Source: Burkholderia anthina (GTDB lineage Bacteria > Pseudomonadota > Gammaproteobacteria > Burkholderiales > Burkholderiaceae). From it: a stretch of DNA of 64,000 nucleotides. The translations under genes were made by a program, and so were the position numbers. The first letter of the stretch is position 1, and each line of letters starts with the position of its first letter. The notes beneath the pieces were generated by a model, which was not told the origin of the DNA, did no database searches, and saw only the letters and a list, made by a program, of their open reading frames with translations. The DNA lies in the NCBI RefSeq assembly GCF_902498995.1, contig NZ_CABVLY010000018.1, positions 1 through 64,000 of the forward strand, read 5' to 3'. Below are positions 8,456-18,065 of this stretch, one piece after another.

Positions 8456-9403
8456 ATGTCAAGCAACAAGATCAAGGCCGCCATCATTGGCAGCGGCAAT
8501 ATCGGCACCGACCTCATGATCAAGATCATGCGGCATGGGAAAAACATCGAACTCGCCGCCATGGTTGGCATCGACCCGCGCTCGGAAGGATTGGCGCGTG
8601 CCGCACGCCTCGGCGTAGCGATCACGCATGAGGGCATTGAAGGACTGACACGCCTGCCTGCCTTCGACGCTGTCGAGCTCGTGTTCGATGCCACCAGCGC
8701 CGCTGCCCACATCGTCAATGATCGCTTCCTGCGCGAGCGAAAGCCGGCCATACGCATGGTGGACCTGACCCCGGCGGCCATCGGCCCCTATTGCGTGCCG
8801 GTAGTCAACGGCGAGTACTGTCTGGATGCGCCCAACGTCAATATGGTCACGTGCGGTGGTCAGGCAACCATTCCCATTGTCGCGGCCGTGTCGCGCGCGG
8901 CCAAGGTGCGCTATGCGGAAATCGTGGCGAGTATCGCCAGTCGATCTGCCGGCCCCGGCACCCGCGCCAACATTGACGAATTTACCGAGACCACCACCAG
9001 AGCCATCCAGACCGTGGGCGGCGCCGAGCGCGGCAAAGCCATCATCGTGCTCAACCCCGCCGAACCGCCGCTCATGATGCGCGATACCGTCTACACCCTG
9101 AGCGAGCGGGTCGACGAGGCTCGCGTTGCCCAGTCCGTGCAAGACATGGTGGCCGCTGTTCAACGCTACGTCCCTGGGTATCGGCTCAAGCAGGAGGTGC
9201 AGTTCGACCACGTGCACGATCTGAATGTCCCCGGCCTGAGGCGCATTAGCGGCTTGAAGACCACCGTGCTGCTGGAAGTCGAAGGCGCCGCCCACTATCT
9301 GCCGGCCTACGCCGGCAATCTGGACATCATGACTAGCGCCGCTCTGTCGACCGCCGAACGCATTGCCCAGCGCATGGTCGACAGCGACATCACCGCTATT
9401 TGA
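8456..9403 (+). CDS. acetaldehyde dehydrogenase (acetylating), aldolase-coupled type
   Basis: A 315-residue enzyme of the DmpF/BphJ/MhpF family that turns acetaldehyde, NAD+ and CoA into acetyl-CoA. It shows the NAD site [12 protein letters not shown] at residues 8-19, the catalytic Cys in [11 protein letters not shown], and the [20 protein letters not shown] segment. In this family it forms a complex with the following aldolase, which channels the volatile aldehyde. ATG 8456, preceded by GGGAG at 8445-8449, is chosen over an upstream frame start. It overlaps the next gene's ribosome site, consistent with tight coupling. Length is normal. Confidence 0.95.
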   Translation: MSSNKIKAAIIGSGNIGTDLMIKIMRHGKNIELAAMVGIDPRSEGLARAARLGVAITHEGIEGLTRLPAFDAVELVFDATSAAAHIVNDRFLRERKPAIRMVDLTPAAIGPYCVPVVNGEYCLDAPNVNMVTCGGQATIPIVAAVSRAAKVRYAEIVASIASRSAGPGTRANIDEFTETTTRAIQTVGGAERGKAIIVLNPAEPPLMMRDTVYTLSERVDEARVAQSVQDMVAAVQRYVPGYRLKQEVQFDHVHDLNVPGLRRISGLKTTVLLEVEGAAHYLPAYAGNLDIMTSAALSTAERIAQRMVDSDITAI

Positions 9404-9414
9404 AGGAGCTGAAC

Positions 9415-10455
9415 GTGAGCAAGAAAATCTACGTTTCCGACGTTACATTGCGCGACGGCAGCCATGCGATTCGTCACCAATATAGTATCGAGCAGGTCAA
9501 GGCGATTGCCAAGGCACTCGATGCGGCCGGCGTCGATTCGATCGAGGTCGCCCATGGTGACGGGTTGCAGGGGTCGAGCTTCAACTACGGTTTCGGTGCG
9601 CACACCGATCTGGAATGGATCGAGGCCGTGGCCGATGTCGTCCGGCAAGCCAAGATCACGACCCTGCTGCTGCCGGGCATCGGCACCGTGCATGATCTCA
9701 AAGCCGCATATGACGCAGGTGCCAGAATCGTGCGGATCGCTACACACTGCACCGAGGCCGATGTCGCCAAGCAGCACATCGAGACGGCGCGCGCGCTGGG
9801 TATGGAAACGATCGGTTTCCTGATGATGAGCCATATGACCACCCCGGCCAAGCTGGCCGCCCAGGCCAAGCTCATGGAGAGCTACGGCGCGACCTGCTGC
9901 TACGTGGTCGATTCCGGTGGCGCGCTCGGCATGGAAGATGTCCGACATCGCATACGCGCGTTCAAGGAGACACTCAACACTGAAACACAGGTGGGCATCC
10001 ATGCGCACCACAATCTGTCGCTGGGCGTGGCGAACTCTATCGTGGCCGTAGAAGAAGGTTGCGACCGTGTCGACGCCAGCTTGGCCGGCATGGGTGCCGG
10101 TGCGGGCAACGCGCCGCTCGAAGTGTTCATCGCCGCCGCCGACCGGCTCGGCTGGAACCATGGCTGCGACCTTTTCCGTCTGATGGACGCGGCGGAAGAT
10201 CTGGTGCGACCGCTGCAGGATAGGCCCGTGCGCGTGGATCGCGAAACGCTCGCGTTAGGCTACGCCGGTGTTTACTCCAGCTTTCTTCTGCACTCCGAAG
10301 CAGCGGCCGCCAAGTACGGCATCAGGACAGTCGACATCTTGGTCGAACTCGGCAAGCGACGCATGGTGGGCGGCCAGGAAGACATGATCGTCGACGTGGC
10401 GCTCGATCTGTTGCATAAGCGAAAGACCGGCGAACCATCGATCTCTGTCCCCTGA
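9415..10455 (+). CDS. 4-hydroxy-2-oxovalerate aldolase
   Basis: A 346-residue class II pyruvate aldolase of the DmpG/BphI/MhpE family, splitting 4-hydroxy-2-oxovalerate into pyruvate and acetaldehyde. Landmarks are [12 protein letters not shown] at the start of the TIM barrel, the metal-binding [13 protein letters not shown], and the C-terminal communication domain containing [15 protein letters not shown] at 9415 is taken as start because AAGGAG at 9403-9408 is spaced correctly for it. The gene ends the TRAP/meta-pathway operon and is convergent with a LysR gene. Confidence 0.94.
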   Translation: MSKKIYVSDVTLRDGSHAIRHQYSIEQVKAIAKALDAAGVDSIEVAHGDGLQGSSFNYGFGAHTDLEWIEAVADVVRQAKITTLLLPGIGTVHDLKAAYDAGARIVRIATHCTEADVAKQHIETARALGMETIGFLMMSHMTTPAKLAAQAKLMESYGATCCYVVDSGGALGMEDVRHRIRAFKETLNTETQVGIHAHHNLSLGVANSIVAVEEGCDRVDASLAGMGAGAGNAPLEVFIAAADRLGWNHGCDLFRLMDAAEDLVRPLQDRPVRVDRETLALGYAGVYSSFLLHSEAAAAKYGIRTVDILVELGKRRMVGGQEDMIVDVALDLLHKRKTGEPSISVP

Positions 10456-10470
10456 CTCACACGTTACGAC

Positions 10471-10498
10471 GGCGGCCACGCTCGAAGGGCCGGCCGCC
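10471..10498. terminator. candidate bidirectional terminator hairpin
   Basis: GGCGGCC at 10471-10477 and GGCCGCC at 10492-10498 form a 7-bp GC stem around a 14-base loop. It lies in the 63-base gap between the convergent aldolase and LysR genes. There is no strong T tract on either side, so termination efficiency is uncertain. Confidence 0.45.
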
Positions 10499-10518
10499 AT
10501 CACGCTCGTTGGCACGGC

Positions 10519-11412
10519 TCAGGTCTCGCGTTGCGTCAGCTTCCGGATAAGGCCTATGACGGTTCGGCTGGCATGCGTCAGCGGGCGCTGCGTGCTGACC
10601 GCAAGCACCAGCGTACGCGATAAAACCGGGTCGGTGATACGGCTGACTTGAATCCTCCCCAACTGCATATCGACGCTCACTGCCTGACGAGTGAGGATCG
10701 TGTAGGCGGCACCGTTCGCCACGATCTCGCGCATGGCCGTGAGCGAATCGACTTCTATCTGGGTATTCAGATGCACGCCGGATTTCTTCGCCTCGTCCAG
10801 CAGCATCATGTGAAATCCGTCCGGCGCGCCTGGCAGCACTAGCGGCAAACCAGCCACGTCCGCGAACCTGCAGCTGGGATTACCCACAACGGGATCTCCG
10901 GTGCGGGCAATCAAATAGAGTTCATCCGTTACGAGCGCTTCATCGGTCTTATGGATGCGATCGCCGTAGCGAGAAAAGACACCGACGTCCGCACGCCCGT
11001 TGGCCAGCGCCTCTTCAATGTTGCCTGCGAACCCTTCCATCAAACGCAGGTCGATCTTCGGAAAGTCAGCGCGCACGTGTTGAAATAGCGGGCCAACGAT
11101 GTGCTGGGTGATGGATGACTGCAGCGCGAGCCGCACCGGACCGCTCGGCACGTTCGATTGGTCCCTCACCTCGCTTGCCAGCAGTTCGAACTCACTTAGC
11201 AGCGATCTCACACGCGGCATCATGGACTGCCCTAACTCGGTCAAAACGACGCCTCGACCGGTGCGATAGAACAGCTTCGCCCCAATCTCGTTTTCCAAGG
11301 CGGCAATGTGCTTGCTGAGTGCAGACTGGGCGATCCCCCGCGATGCACAAACCTTGCTGAGACTACCCGCCTCGACAATGTCGAAAAACAATTGTAGGTG
11401 CTTGATGTCCAT
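10519..11412 (-). CDS. LysR-family transcriptional regulator
   Basis: A 297-residue LysR protein. The winged helix is at the N-terminus (MDIKHLQLFFDIVEAGSLSK, then IAQSALSKHIAALENEIGAKLF), followed by the inducer-binding domain from about residue 90. It is convergent with the TRAP/meta-pathway operon, so it is not in the standard divergent LysR arrangement. It may still control that operon in trans through a site in 2409-3026, but nothing in the sequence proves this. Upstream of it lies mobile-element debris that may have removed its original divergent partner. Confidence 0.9.
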   Translation of the reverse strand: MDIKHLQLFFDIVEAGSLSKVCASRGIAQSALSKHIAALENEIGAKLFYRTGRGVVLTELGQSMMPRVRSLLSEFELLASEVRDQSNVPSGPVRLALQSSITQHIVGPLFQHVRADFPKIDLRLMEGFAGNIEEALANGRADVGVFSRYGDRIHKTDEALVTDELYLIARTGDPVVGNPSCRFADVAGLPLVLPGAPDGFHMMLLDEAKKSGVHLNTQIEVDSLTAMREIVANGAAYTILTRQAVSVDMQLGRIQVSRITDPVLSRTLVLAVSTQRPLTHASRTVIGLIRKLTQRET

Positions 11413-11675
11413 CCCGAGTCCATAGCCAGAAGATGGCCGACTCTAGTGAGGAGGCCATGCGCATCTTCCATCACGGGAACCCTACCGGCAATGCGTAGTC
11501 AACCTACCCTTCGCCAGACGGCTCACCACGATGAACACGTCCTGCCGAAGCTCACTGTTTCAGAACAGCCCAAACTCAGTGTCACCTCCATACAGACCAA
11601 CACGCCGCCGTATGCATTAATCGTTGAATACCAGTGGAGTTGCCTGGAGTTGACCCTGTAATCCCGGACACAGCC

Positions 11676-12250
11676 TCACACTAAGGTTGCTGAGACCAGC
11701 AAGCGCTGAAACTCGCGGGGCGAGCGGTATTTCAGCGCGCTATGGGGATACTTTTCGTTGTAATGCTCGAACGCGATGGCCAGGTTTCGTGCAGGAGTCG
11801 CGGTGTCCGGCTTTGGCATCAAGGCGACGCAGTCGCTCTTTATCGTTTTCACGAAGCGCTCAGCCAGCCGTTGCTTTGCGGGCTGCACACCGGCGTGGTC
11901 GATGGCGTCAGGTCGGTGGCTACCGCGAACCGACGCGTGCCGTCGACTGTGTAGCCCAAACCGTTGCGCTCAGCCACTCAATTTCGGACGGCGTATGCAG
12001 CGCCTTGCCAAACCGATTTTCCACCGCGGCCAGCATCACGTCGCGCACGATGTCGCCGCTGTGGCCTGCCGTCGTGGCTGCCCTGCTCATCGCTTCGCGG
12101 TCGCGGCAGTCCAGCGCTAACGTCACGCACAGCGGTTCGCCGTTGTCGCAGCGGAACTCGAAGCAGTCCGGGCACTATCGCAGATTGCTTCGCGCGACAG
12201 CCACCTTGCCATCGTACCGACGTTGAGGGCGAGGCGCACTCACTCGGCTA
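11676..12250 (-). pseudogene. decayed IS3-family (IS2-group) transposase OrfB
   Basis: On the minus strand the region keeps separate pieces of an IS3-type integrase. Near 12250-12180 the reading is RRYDGKVAVARSNLR; at 12126-11960 it is [20 protein letters not shown] and on to HTPSEIEWL (relatives read ALDCCDREAM..., VEWLSDNG). At 11888-11676 it is [12 protein letters not shown] and [18 protein letters not shown], the typical C-terminus with the last DDE glutamate region. The pieces are in different frames, with a gap between the second and third, and the N-terminus and orfA are missing. The element is dead. The sequence just outside its 3' end (GTCCGGGATTACAGGGTCA on minus, about 11650-11670) could be the old terminal repeat. 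Confidence 0.8.
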
Positions 12251-12594
12251 CATTCAAAATGAAATGAGAATTTTTGCCCGGATGTGCGAAGGACTGCTTT
12301 CGCGCGCGCCCATTCTGACCGTAACGAGCCATCGTGGTGTCCCATAGGGAGGTCCTTGGAACTGGATTTGTCTAACTCGCGCCGATGCGAGTTGGCTCGG
12401 GGCTTGTGCATGCGTAAAAAAGCAATACGCGCGAACTATATCTCTCTCGATCACAATCGCAAAACGACTCGCATCGCAACCGAATTTGCCCGTGAAATTT
12501 CTTTCTAAAACAGCAAGAGACAGTGATAAGTCATTTTTATCAAAATCGATTTTCCCGAAGTGACTGCACCCCTGAGATGCACAATTGCCCCTAG
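12251..12594. other. low-GC spacer between transposase relic and IS701 element
   Basis: About 340 bases without a supportable gene, noticeably richer in A and T than the genome average. Short open frames on both strands have no recognisable product. It is probably non-genomic debris left between two mobile elements. The last four bases (CTAG, 12591-12594) are the left copy of the target duplication of the adjacent insertion sequence. Confidence 0.5.
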
Positions 12595-12614
12595 TCTTAC
12601 TGTGTCAATAAATT
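12595..12614 (+). repeat. IS701 element terminal inverted repeat (transposase 3' side)
   Basis: Twenty bases that match the other end of the element perfectly in inverted orientation. CTAG precedes it directly. It serves as a transposase-binding end. Confidence 0.95.
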
Positions 12615-12699
12615 AGCATTGGACGCTGAACAAAACGGACATCGCTGGAGCCGGCGCGCGATGTATGCAGCGATACGCCAGCGCAGCGTGGTGATGGAA

Positions 12700-13998
12700 T
12701 CAGCCACGTGGCGCTGCGCGCGCTGGGGATCCGCGTGGCACGTAATCCGAGGGTAAGGCAAATGGGTCGCGGATCGTGGAGCTTTTTTTACTGTCGCCTT
12801 GAATGAGGCGGTGAGCAACAAGAAACCCATGGGCAGCAATACACAACGATGCATGGTGATGGAATCCACGCCAACCACGTCCTTCGAAGTGTCCCAGGCC
12901 GAACTCCTGCTTGAGATCCTGATAGTCCCGCTCGATACGCCAGCGCATCTTGGCGACATGAACCAGTCGTTCGAGCGTCGTGTCTGGGGGCAAAGTCGAA
13001 AGCCAGTATTTGAGCGGCTCTGCGTCACCTTCGGGCCATTCGATCAGCAGCCATTCCTTATCTCGCAGTGTTGAGCGCCAGTAATCGCGGTGTGAAGCAC
13101 GCACGCGCACGGCAGCAAAGCGCGAAGTGAGCGCGGCGCACGTACCTTCGCGCCATATCACGTTGCGATAGTGCGAGACGTCAAGCTTCGAGGCCAGATC
13201 CTTGATTCCGATCGGCTCATGTCCCGGTGCGCGCCGTAACAAGCTGCGTGGCCGGCCCGATTTCCCCGCGGCGGGCTCGGGCGATAGAGGCGCCGTGCCC
13301 GGCGCCCATACGCGTGTGTTCGAGCGAATGCCCACCGCATACTGCAGCCCGAGCTCGCTGACAGCCTCCCGAAACGAGGTGTCGTCTCCATAGCCCGCAT
13401 CGGCCAACACGACACCGTCGGGCGCGCCGCTTTGCCGTGCTTCGCGCAACTGCCCGGTCGCAATCTCTGGTTTGGTTGCAAACTCGATTTCCTCGGGCAC
13501 GCCGGCTTTCTGTCGTCGCACGGGATCGTCGCTCCATTCACGCGGCAGATACAGTCGATACGACACCGGTAGGCTCGCGTCTTCCGTCGCCACCGACAGG
13601 CTCACCGCAACCTGGCAGTTGTCCTGCTTGCCCAGTTGACCGCAGTATTGCCGTGCCACGCCGACCGAATGCTTACCCTTCTTGGGAAATCCCGTGTCGT
13701 CAATGATCCAGTACAACCCGCCAGCCGGGTCCATGTGCGGCAGCACCCAGCGCCGCACCTGCTCGAGCAGCGCCGTATCGGACCATTCCGACTTCGCCAC
13801 GAAATGATGCAGTGACTGGTGCCGCGCGCTCACATGCTCCGGTTCCAGATGTGCCGCCAGCGGCTCGACGCTCTTGCGCCGAATTGGCAGCATCAGTCCT
13901 TGGCAATAGCCTCTCAATCCTGACTCGCGGTCGCTATGCCCAAGCGCTTCACACAAATGTTCCAGATACGCCTCGAATGACGTCTCCCAGTCCATCAT
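12700..13998 (-). CDS. IS701-family transposase
   Basis: A 432-residue DDE transposase. The first catalytic Asp region reads LYWIIDDTGFPKKGKHSVGV (residues about 94-113), with ARQYCGQLGKQDNCQVAVS next. GVVLADAGYGDD around residue 197 is the second Asp motif, and MRWRIERDYQDLKQEFGLGH carries the terminal Glu. These signatures and the length match IS701-family transposases. It starts 40 bases inside the terminal repeat and shows no frameshift or stop. Confidence 0.94.
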   Translation of the reverse strand: MMDWETSFEAYLEHLCEALGHSDRESGLRGYCQGLMLPIRRKSVEPLAAHLEPEHVSARHQSLHHFVAKSEWSDTALLEQVRRWVLPHMDPAGGLYWIIDDTGFPKKGKHSVGVARQYCGQLGKQDNCQVAVSLSVATEDASLPVSYRLYLPREWSDDPVRRQKAGVPEEIEFATKPEIATGQLREARQSGAPDGVVLADAGYGDDTSFREAVSELGLQYAVGIRSNTRVWAPGTAPLSPEPAAGKSGRPRSLLRRAPGHEPIGIKDLASKLDVSHYRNVIWREGTCAALTSRFAAVRVRASHRDYWRSTLRDKEWLLIEWPEGDAEPLKYWLSTLPPDTTLERLVHVAKMRWRIERDYQDLKQEFGLGHFEGRGWRGFHHHASLCIAAHGFLVAHRLIQGDSKKSSTIRDPFALPSDYVPRGSPARAAPRG

Positions 13999-14037
13999 TC
14001 CTCACGTCATGGATGAAGAAGTTCCTATAATGGCATG

Positions 14038-14057
14038 AATTTATTGACACAGTAAGA
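14038..14057 (-). repeat. IS701 element terminal inverted repeat (transposase 5' side)
   Basis: Perfect inverted copy of 12595-12614, followed immediately by the second CTAG target copy at 14058-14061. It lies upstream of the transposase start, so it probably also overlaps the element's promoter region. Confidence 0.95.
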
Positions 14058-14061
14058 CTAG

Positions 14062-14267
14062 AGACAAAGCCACTCCATATCAGCGCACTCGACTCTGTTC
14101 GATTCCAAGCCGCGATCACGGCGAGAAATCAAGCCCTTAATTTCGGCGCTATTGTCGCAAATATCCTCAACGCAAATTCTTTGGCACTTGTAACACGCCC
14201 ATTGCCTGGCTGGTTTGTCGACGACCCAAAATTGCCACAACAATTGTCACTCAAAGGTCGGCACGCA
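14062..14267. other. short low-GC spacer beyond the insertion sequence
   Basis: About 200 bases with no supported gene, compositionally like the spacer on the other side of the insertion sequence. The IS701 element therefore interrupted one continuous AT-richer segment. It ends at the stop of the peptide operon's last gene. Confidence 0.45.
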
Positions 14268-15095
14268 TCAGCGCAGCATGAACGACATCGCCGACAGGCT
14301 GTTCAGCGTGCGCACGACATGTTCGACCGAAGGCCCGTCGAAACGCAACGTGACCGCATCGGTCCGTTCGATCGACGGCAGCACGCAGAACAGATCGGCG
14401 AGCGCGGCCGTCTGCACGCGCAGCGTGCATGCGGCCGGCGCGGGCCGATGCGCGCCGGCGCGCCAGCCGGCCGACAGCGCGTGCACGACCGTTTCGCGCG
14501 CGGCGGTCGCGATGCGCGCGCAGGACGCGGCCGGCGTGAGCGTGTCGCCGCTCGACGCGCCGCCGGCCGTCTTGATCGTCTCGAAACGCGCGTCCGGAAA
14601 CAGCGGCTGCGTTTCCTCGGCGAACACGTCGTCGCCCGACGCCAGCGCGACGTGCGCGCCGTATTCGCGGGCCAGCGCGCCGTACAGCCCGGCTTCGCCG
14701 AGCTCGACACCGTTCAGCCACACCTGCGTAAATGCAAAGCTGTTGATCGTATGCGCGAGCACGCCGCGCGTCTGCGATTTCGCGTGAAAGCCGATCATGA
14801 ATACGAGGTCCGGCTGCTGTTCGAGGCCGGCCATCATCCCGAGCGCGCGCGGCTTGCCGAGCACGACGCGCGCACGCGCATCGAGCCCGTCGGGCAGCAG
14901 GTTGCGGAAGCCGCCGTGCGAGTCGTTGACCCACACGGCCTGCGCGCCGCCCGCGAACGCGCCTTCGATCGCCGCGTTCGCCTCGGCGGTCATCCAGCGG
15001 CGTGCGCGTTCGTATTCCGGATTGCCGGCACGCGTCTGCTCGGCGGCGAACACGCCGGCGACGCCCTCGATGTCGGTCGAGATCAGGATCTTCAT
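14268..15095 (-). CDS. M55-family D-aminopeptidase (DppA-like)
   Basis: A 275-residue metallopeptidase of the DppA family, which removes N-terminal D-amino acids from peptides in a decameric zinc enzyme. Landmarks are MKILISTDIEGVAGV at the N-terminus (Asp and Glu metal ligands), VWVNDSHGG with the conserved DSH, and GFHAKSQTRGVLAHT. The start at 15095 is in an ATGA overlap with the upstream P1 peptidase stop, so translation is coupled. It is the last gene of the peptide operon. Its presence suggests that the imported peptides include D-residues or cross-linked cell-wall fragments; this is inference. Confidence 0.9.
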   Translation of the reverse strand: MKILISTDIEGVAGVFAAEQTRAGNPEYERARRWMTAEANAAIEGAFAGGAQAVWVNDSHGGFRNLLPDGLDARARVVLGKPRALGMMAGLEQQPDLVFMIGFHAKSQTRGVLAHTINSFAFTQVWLNGVELGEAGLYGALAREYGAHVALASGDDVFAEETQPLFPDARFETIKTAGGASSGDTLTPAASCARIATAARETVVHALSAGWRAGAHRPAPAACTLRVQTAALADLFCVLPSIERTDAVTLRFDGPSVEHVVRTLNSLSAMSFMLR

Positions 15096-16174
15096 GACTG
15101 GGTCGAGCGTCCTTCGTTGCTTTCGTTGAACAGGCGATCGAGATCGGGCACCGCGTCGCGCAGCGATTGCCGCACGTGAGCATCGCGCCCGGCAACGGTC
15201 ACGGCCTGCAGCAGCGCGTCGGCGATCGCATGCTCGACGCTTTCGGCCGCGGCCATGAACAGCGGATCGAGCGCCGCATCGGCCACGAGGGCCGGCAGCG
15301 CGACGGTCGATGCATCGTGCGCGACGGTGTACGCGGTCGAGAATGCGAGCGCGATGTCGCCGCTGCCGTGCCCGTAGACCGAACCGGTACGGGCCAGCCC
15401 CGCACCGGCGCGGCGTGCGAGCCGCGACAACTGTCGCGCATCGAGCGGCGCATCGGTCGCGAGCAACAGGATGATCGAGCCTTGCTCGGGCGGCGCCGCA
15501 TGCGCGGCCGCCTCCGCCCGTCGTTGCGCGACGATGCGCCCGACCGGCACGCCGCCGAGCGTGAGCATCGGCAGCCGGCCGAAATTCGCGAGCACGAGCG
15601 CGCCGACCGTATACGGCCGGCCCGCCGCGACGGCCACGCGCGAGGCCGAACCGATCCCGCCCTTCAGGTCGAAACACGACATGCCGCGCCCGGCGCCCAC
15701 CGCGCCGCGTGCGAAGTCGCGCGCGGCCGTGCGGCATGCGTGGTCGTAATGCGCGGCCGTCACCGCGAATGCCTGGATGTCGTTCAGATACCCGTCGTTG
15801 CATTCGAACACGAGCGGATTGACCGTCGACCAGTCGCGGCCGATCTCCGGATTCGCGGCGATGGCCGCGCGGATCTGTGCTTGCGCAACGGTGCCGACAC
15901 CGAATGTATTGGTCAGCGCGATCGGCGTGTCGAGCGTGCCGAGCTCATCGACCTGCACGAGCCCGACGCTCTTGCCGAAGCCGTTGATCACGGCCGCGCC
16001 GGCCGGCACCTTGCTGCGGTACAGGTCGCCCGGATGCGGCTTCACGACGGTGACGCCCGTCTGCACGCCGCCCGCGTCGAGCGTGGCATGGCCGACGGTC
16101 ACGCCCGGCACGTCGGCGATCGTGCCGCGCGGCCCGGCCGGCAACGTCCGTGTCCACATCGAAACCGCGCCCAT
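15092..16174 (-). CDS. P1-family (DmpA-like) aminopeptidase
   Basis: A 360-residue self-processing hydrolase of the DmpA/BapA peptidase family. The N-terminal nucleophile site is GSIILLLATDAPL at residues 232-244: by analogy the chain cleaves between Gly232 and Ser233, exposing Ser233. DVPGVTVGHATL, VPAGAAVINGFGKS and GGIGSASRV are further family blocks. Relatives release N-terminal L-, D- or beta-amino acids. The start codon shares one base with the stop of the upstream permease gene (TGATG), and its own end overlaps dppA-like by four bases, so the three are translationally coupled. Confidence 0.92.
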   Translation of the reverse strand: MGAVSMWTRTLPAGPRGTIADVPGVTVGHATLDAGGVQTGVTVVKPHPGDLYRSKVPAGAAVINGFGKSVGLVQVDELGTLDTPIALTNTFGVGTVAQAQIRAAIAANPEIGRDWSTVNPLVFECNDGYLNDIQAFAVTAAHYDHACRTAARDFARGAVGAGRGMSCFDLKGGIGSASRVAVAAGRPYTVGALVLANFGRLPMLTLGGVPVGRIVAQRRAEAAAHAAPPEQGSIILLLATDAPLDARQLSRLARRAGAGLARTGSVYGHGSGDIALAFSTAYTVAHDASTVALPALVADAALDPLFMAAAESVEHAIADALLQAVTVAGRDAHVRQSLRDAVPDLDRLFNESNEGRSTQS

Positions 16175-17067
16175 CAGCGACGCTCCAGCTTCGGATCGAG
16201 CGCGTCGCGCAGCCCGTCGCCGAGCAGGTTGAATGCGAGCACGGTCAGGAAGATCGCGAGGCTCGGGAAGATCGCGATGTGCGGCGCGGTCACCATGTCC
16301 GCGCGCGCCTCGTTGAGCATCGCGCCCCACTCCGGCATCGGCGGCTGCGCGCCGAGCCCGAGGAACGACAGGCTCGCGGCCGTGATGATCGACGTGCCGA
16401 TCCGCATCGTGAAGTAGACGACCACCGACGACACCGTGCCCGGCAGGATGTGCCGCATGATGATCGTCCAGTCGGACGCGCCGATGCTGCGCGCGGCCTC
16501 CACATAGGTCATGTGCTTGAGCATCAGCGTGTTGCCGCGCACGAGCCGCGCGAACGCCGGGATGCTGAAGATCGCGACCGCACAGATCACGTTGACCATC
16601 CCGTTGCCGAGGATCGCGACCACGCCGATCGCGAGCAGGATCCCCGGGAATGCGAACAGCACGTCGGCCACGCGCATCGTGATGCGGTCCCACCAGCCTT
16701 CGTAGTAGCCGGCGAGCAACCCGAAGAACGTGCCGATGATCGCGCCGAGCGCGACCGAGAAGAAACCGGCCACGAGCGAGATGCGCGTGCCGGCGACGAT
16801 CCGGCTGAAGATGTCGCGGCCGAGCGAATCGACGCCGAACCAGTGCACGGCCGACGGCCCCGCGTTCAGCGCGTCGTAGTCGAAGTAGTTTTCCGGATCG
16901 AACGGCACGATGTGCGGGCCGACGAACGCCAGGACGACGAGCGCGAGCACGAAGCCGGCCGCGACCAGCGCGACGGTCTGCTTGCGGAACTTGCGCCAGA
17001 ATTCGCGCCACGGCGTGCGGATCGCGGCGGGTGCGGCCGGCGCCGCGGGCTGGACAGTCGCGTTCAT
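16174..17067 (-). CDS. gsiD: peptide ABC transporter permease (GsiD/DppC type)
   Basis: A 297-residue inner-membrane permease with an N-terminal membrane anchor, a periplasmic segment containing [15 protein letters not shown], then five membrane helices. The coupling-loop EAA motif, [20 protein letters not shown], is the site that contacts the ATPase. It pairs with the GsiC-type permease seven bases upstream. The gsi label follows the cluster layout (ATPase, receptor, two permeases, isoaspartyl peptidase); glutathione or general dipeptides are both possible substrates. Confidence 0.92.
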   Translation of the reverse strand: MNATVQPAAPAAPAAIRTPWREFWRKFRKQTVALVAAGFVLALVVLAFVGPHIVPFDPENYFDYDALNAGPSAVHWFGVDSLGRDIFSRIVAGTRISLVAGFFSVALGAIIGTFFGLLAGYYEGWWDRITMRVADVLFAFPGILLAIGVVAILGNGMVNVICAVAIFSIPAFARLVRGNTLMLKHMTYVEAARSIGASDWTIIMRHILPGTVSSVVVYFTMRIGTSIITAASLSFLGLGAQPPMPEWGAMLNEARADMVTAPHIAIFPSLAIFLTVLAFNLLGDGLRDALDPKLERR

Positions 17068-17074
17068 GCGGGCC

Positions 17075-17995
17075 TCACTTGAACCGGATGGTCGGGTTGA
17101 TGACCGCGTACAGCACGTCGACGGTCAGGTTGATCAGGATGAACTCGAGCGAGAACAACAGCACGATCGCCTGGATCACCGGGTAGTCGCGCATCGTCAC
17201 CGAGTCGACCAGCAGGCGCCCGAGCCCCGGCCAGTTGAACACGACCTCGACGACGATCGAGCCGCCGAGCAGGAAGCCGAACTGCAGCCCCATCATCGTG
17301 ACGACCGGGATCATCGCGTTGCGCAGGCAGTGCTTGAGCACGACCATCGGCTCGTGCACGCCCTTCGCGCGCGCGGTGCGCACGAAGTCCTCGTTGAGCA
17401 CCTCGACGAACGACGCGCGCGTGAAGCGCGCCATCACGGCCGCGACCGCCGCGCCGAGCGTCAGCGACGGCAGCACGTAGCTCTTCCACGTGCCGTCCGG
17501 CACGACCGGCAACCAGCCGAGCTTCACCGAGAAGATTTCCATCAGCAGCATGCCGAGCGCGAACGCGGGAAACGAGATGCCCGACACCGCGATCGTCATC
17601 CCCAGGCGGTCGGGCCAGCGGTTGCGCCACACCGCCGACGCGATCCCGATCGCCATGCCAAACGCCGTCGCCCACACCATGCTGACGAGCGTGAGCAGCA
17701 GCGTCGGCATGAAGCGCTCGCCGATCTCGGTCGACACCGGCCGCTTGCTGCGTGTCGACGTGCCGAAATCGCCGTGCGCGATCTTCACGAAGAAGTTCGC
17801 GAACTGCGCGGGCAGCGGCCGGTCGAGCCCGAGGTCGGCGCGCACGAGCGCGACCGTCGCATCGTCGGCTTCGGGGCCGGCCGCGAGCCGCGCCGGGTCA
17901 CCCGGCAGCAGATGCACGAACAGGAACACCAGCACCGCGACGATCGCGAGCGTGGGCAGCAGGCCGAACAGGCGTTTGACGAGAAAATTCAGCAT
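17075..17995 (-). CDS. gsiC: peptide ABC transporter permease (GsiC/DppB type)
   Basis: A 306-residue permease starting [20 protein letters not shown], with the family PGDP motif in [13 protein letters not shown] and the ATPase-contacting loop [19 protein letters not shown]. Six membrane segments are visible. It forms the translocation pore with the GsiD-type partner. Spacing to that gene is seven bases, and a gap of about 70 bases separates it from the receptor gene upstream. Confidence 0.93.
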   Translation of the reverse strand: MLNFLVKRLFGLLPTLAIVAVLVFLFVHLLPGDPARLAAGPEADDATVALVRADLGLDRPLPAQFANFFVKIAHGDFGTSTRSKRPVSTEIGERFMPTLLLTLVSMVWATAFGMAIGIASAVWRNRWPDRLGMTIAVSGISFPAFALGMLLMEIFSVKLGWLPVVPDGTWKSYVLPSLTLGAAVAAVMARFTRASFVEVLNEDFVRTARAKGVHEPMVVLKHCLRNAMIPVVTMMGLQFGFLLGGSIVVEVVFNWPGLGRLLVDSVTMRDYPVIQAIVLLFSLEFILINLTVDVLYAVINPTIRFK

Positions 17996-18065
17996 GGGGC
18001 AGCACCGGTCGAATCAGCGCGCCGGCAGCGTACGCCGCCGGCACCGCGTGGCGGGCGAGTCGCCG

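Larger units (their letters stand above)
12595..14057 (-). mobile_element. complete IS701-family insertion sequence (1463 bp)
   Basis: The element is bounded by 20-bp perfect inverted repeats, TCTTACTGTGTCAATAAATT at 12595-12614 and its complement at 14038-14057. Outside both ends is the tetranucleotide CTAG (12591-12594 and 14058-14061), a 4-bp target duplication that fits the YTAR preference described for IS701-family elements. It contains one long transposase gene on the minus strand that appears intact. Perfect ends, perfect duplication and an intact gene suggest recent insertion and possible activity. It landed in an already decayed mobile region. Confidence 0.95.

Noticed and set aside
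12597..13028. Open frame inside the insertion sequence suggesting a second transposase gene
   Set aside because: It overlaps the transposase in another frame on the same strand, lacks family similarity, and IS701 elements have one gene.
14268..15803. 511-residue continuous frame starting far upstream of the DppA-like gene
   Set aside because: The extra N-terminal part is Arg-rich shadow translation of the P1 peptidase gene in another frame; the real protein starts at 15095.
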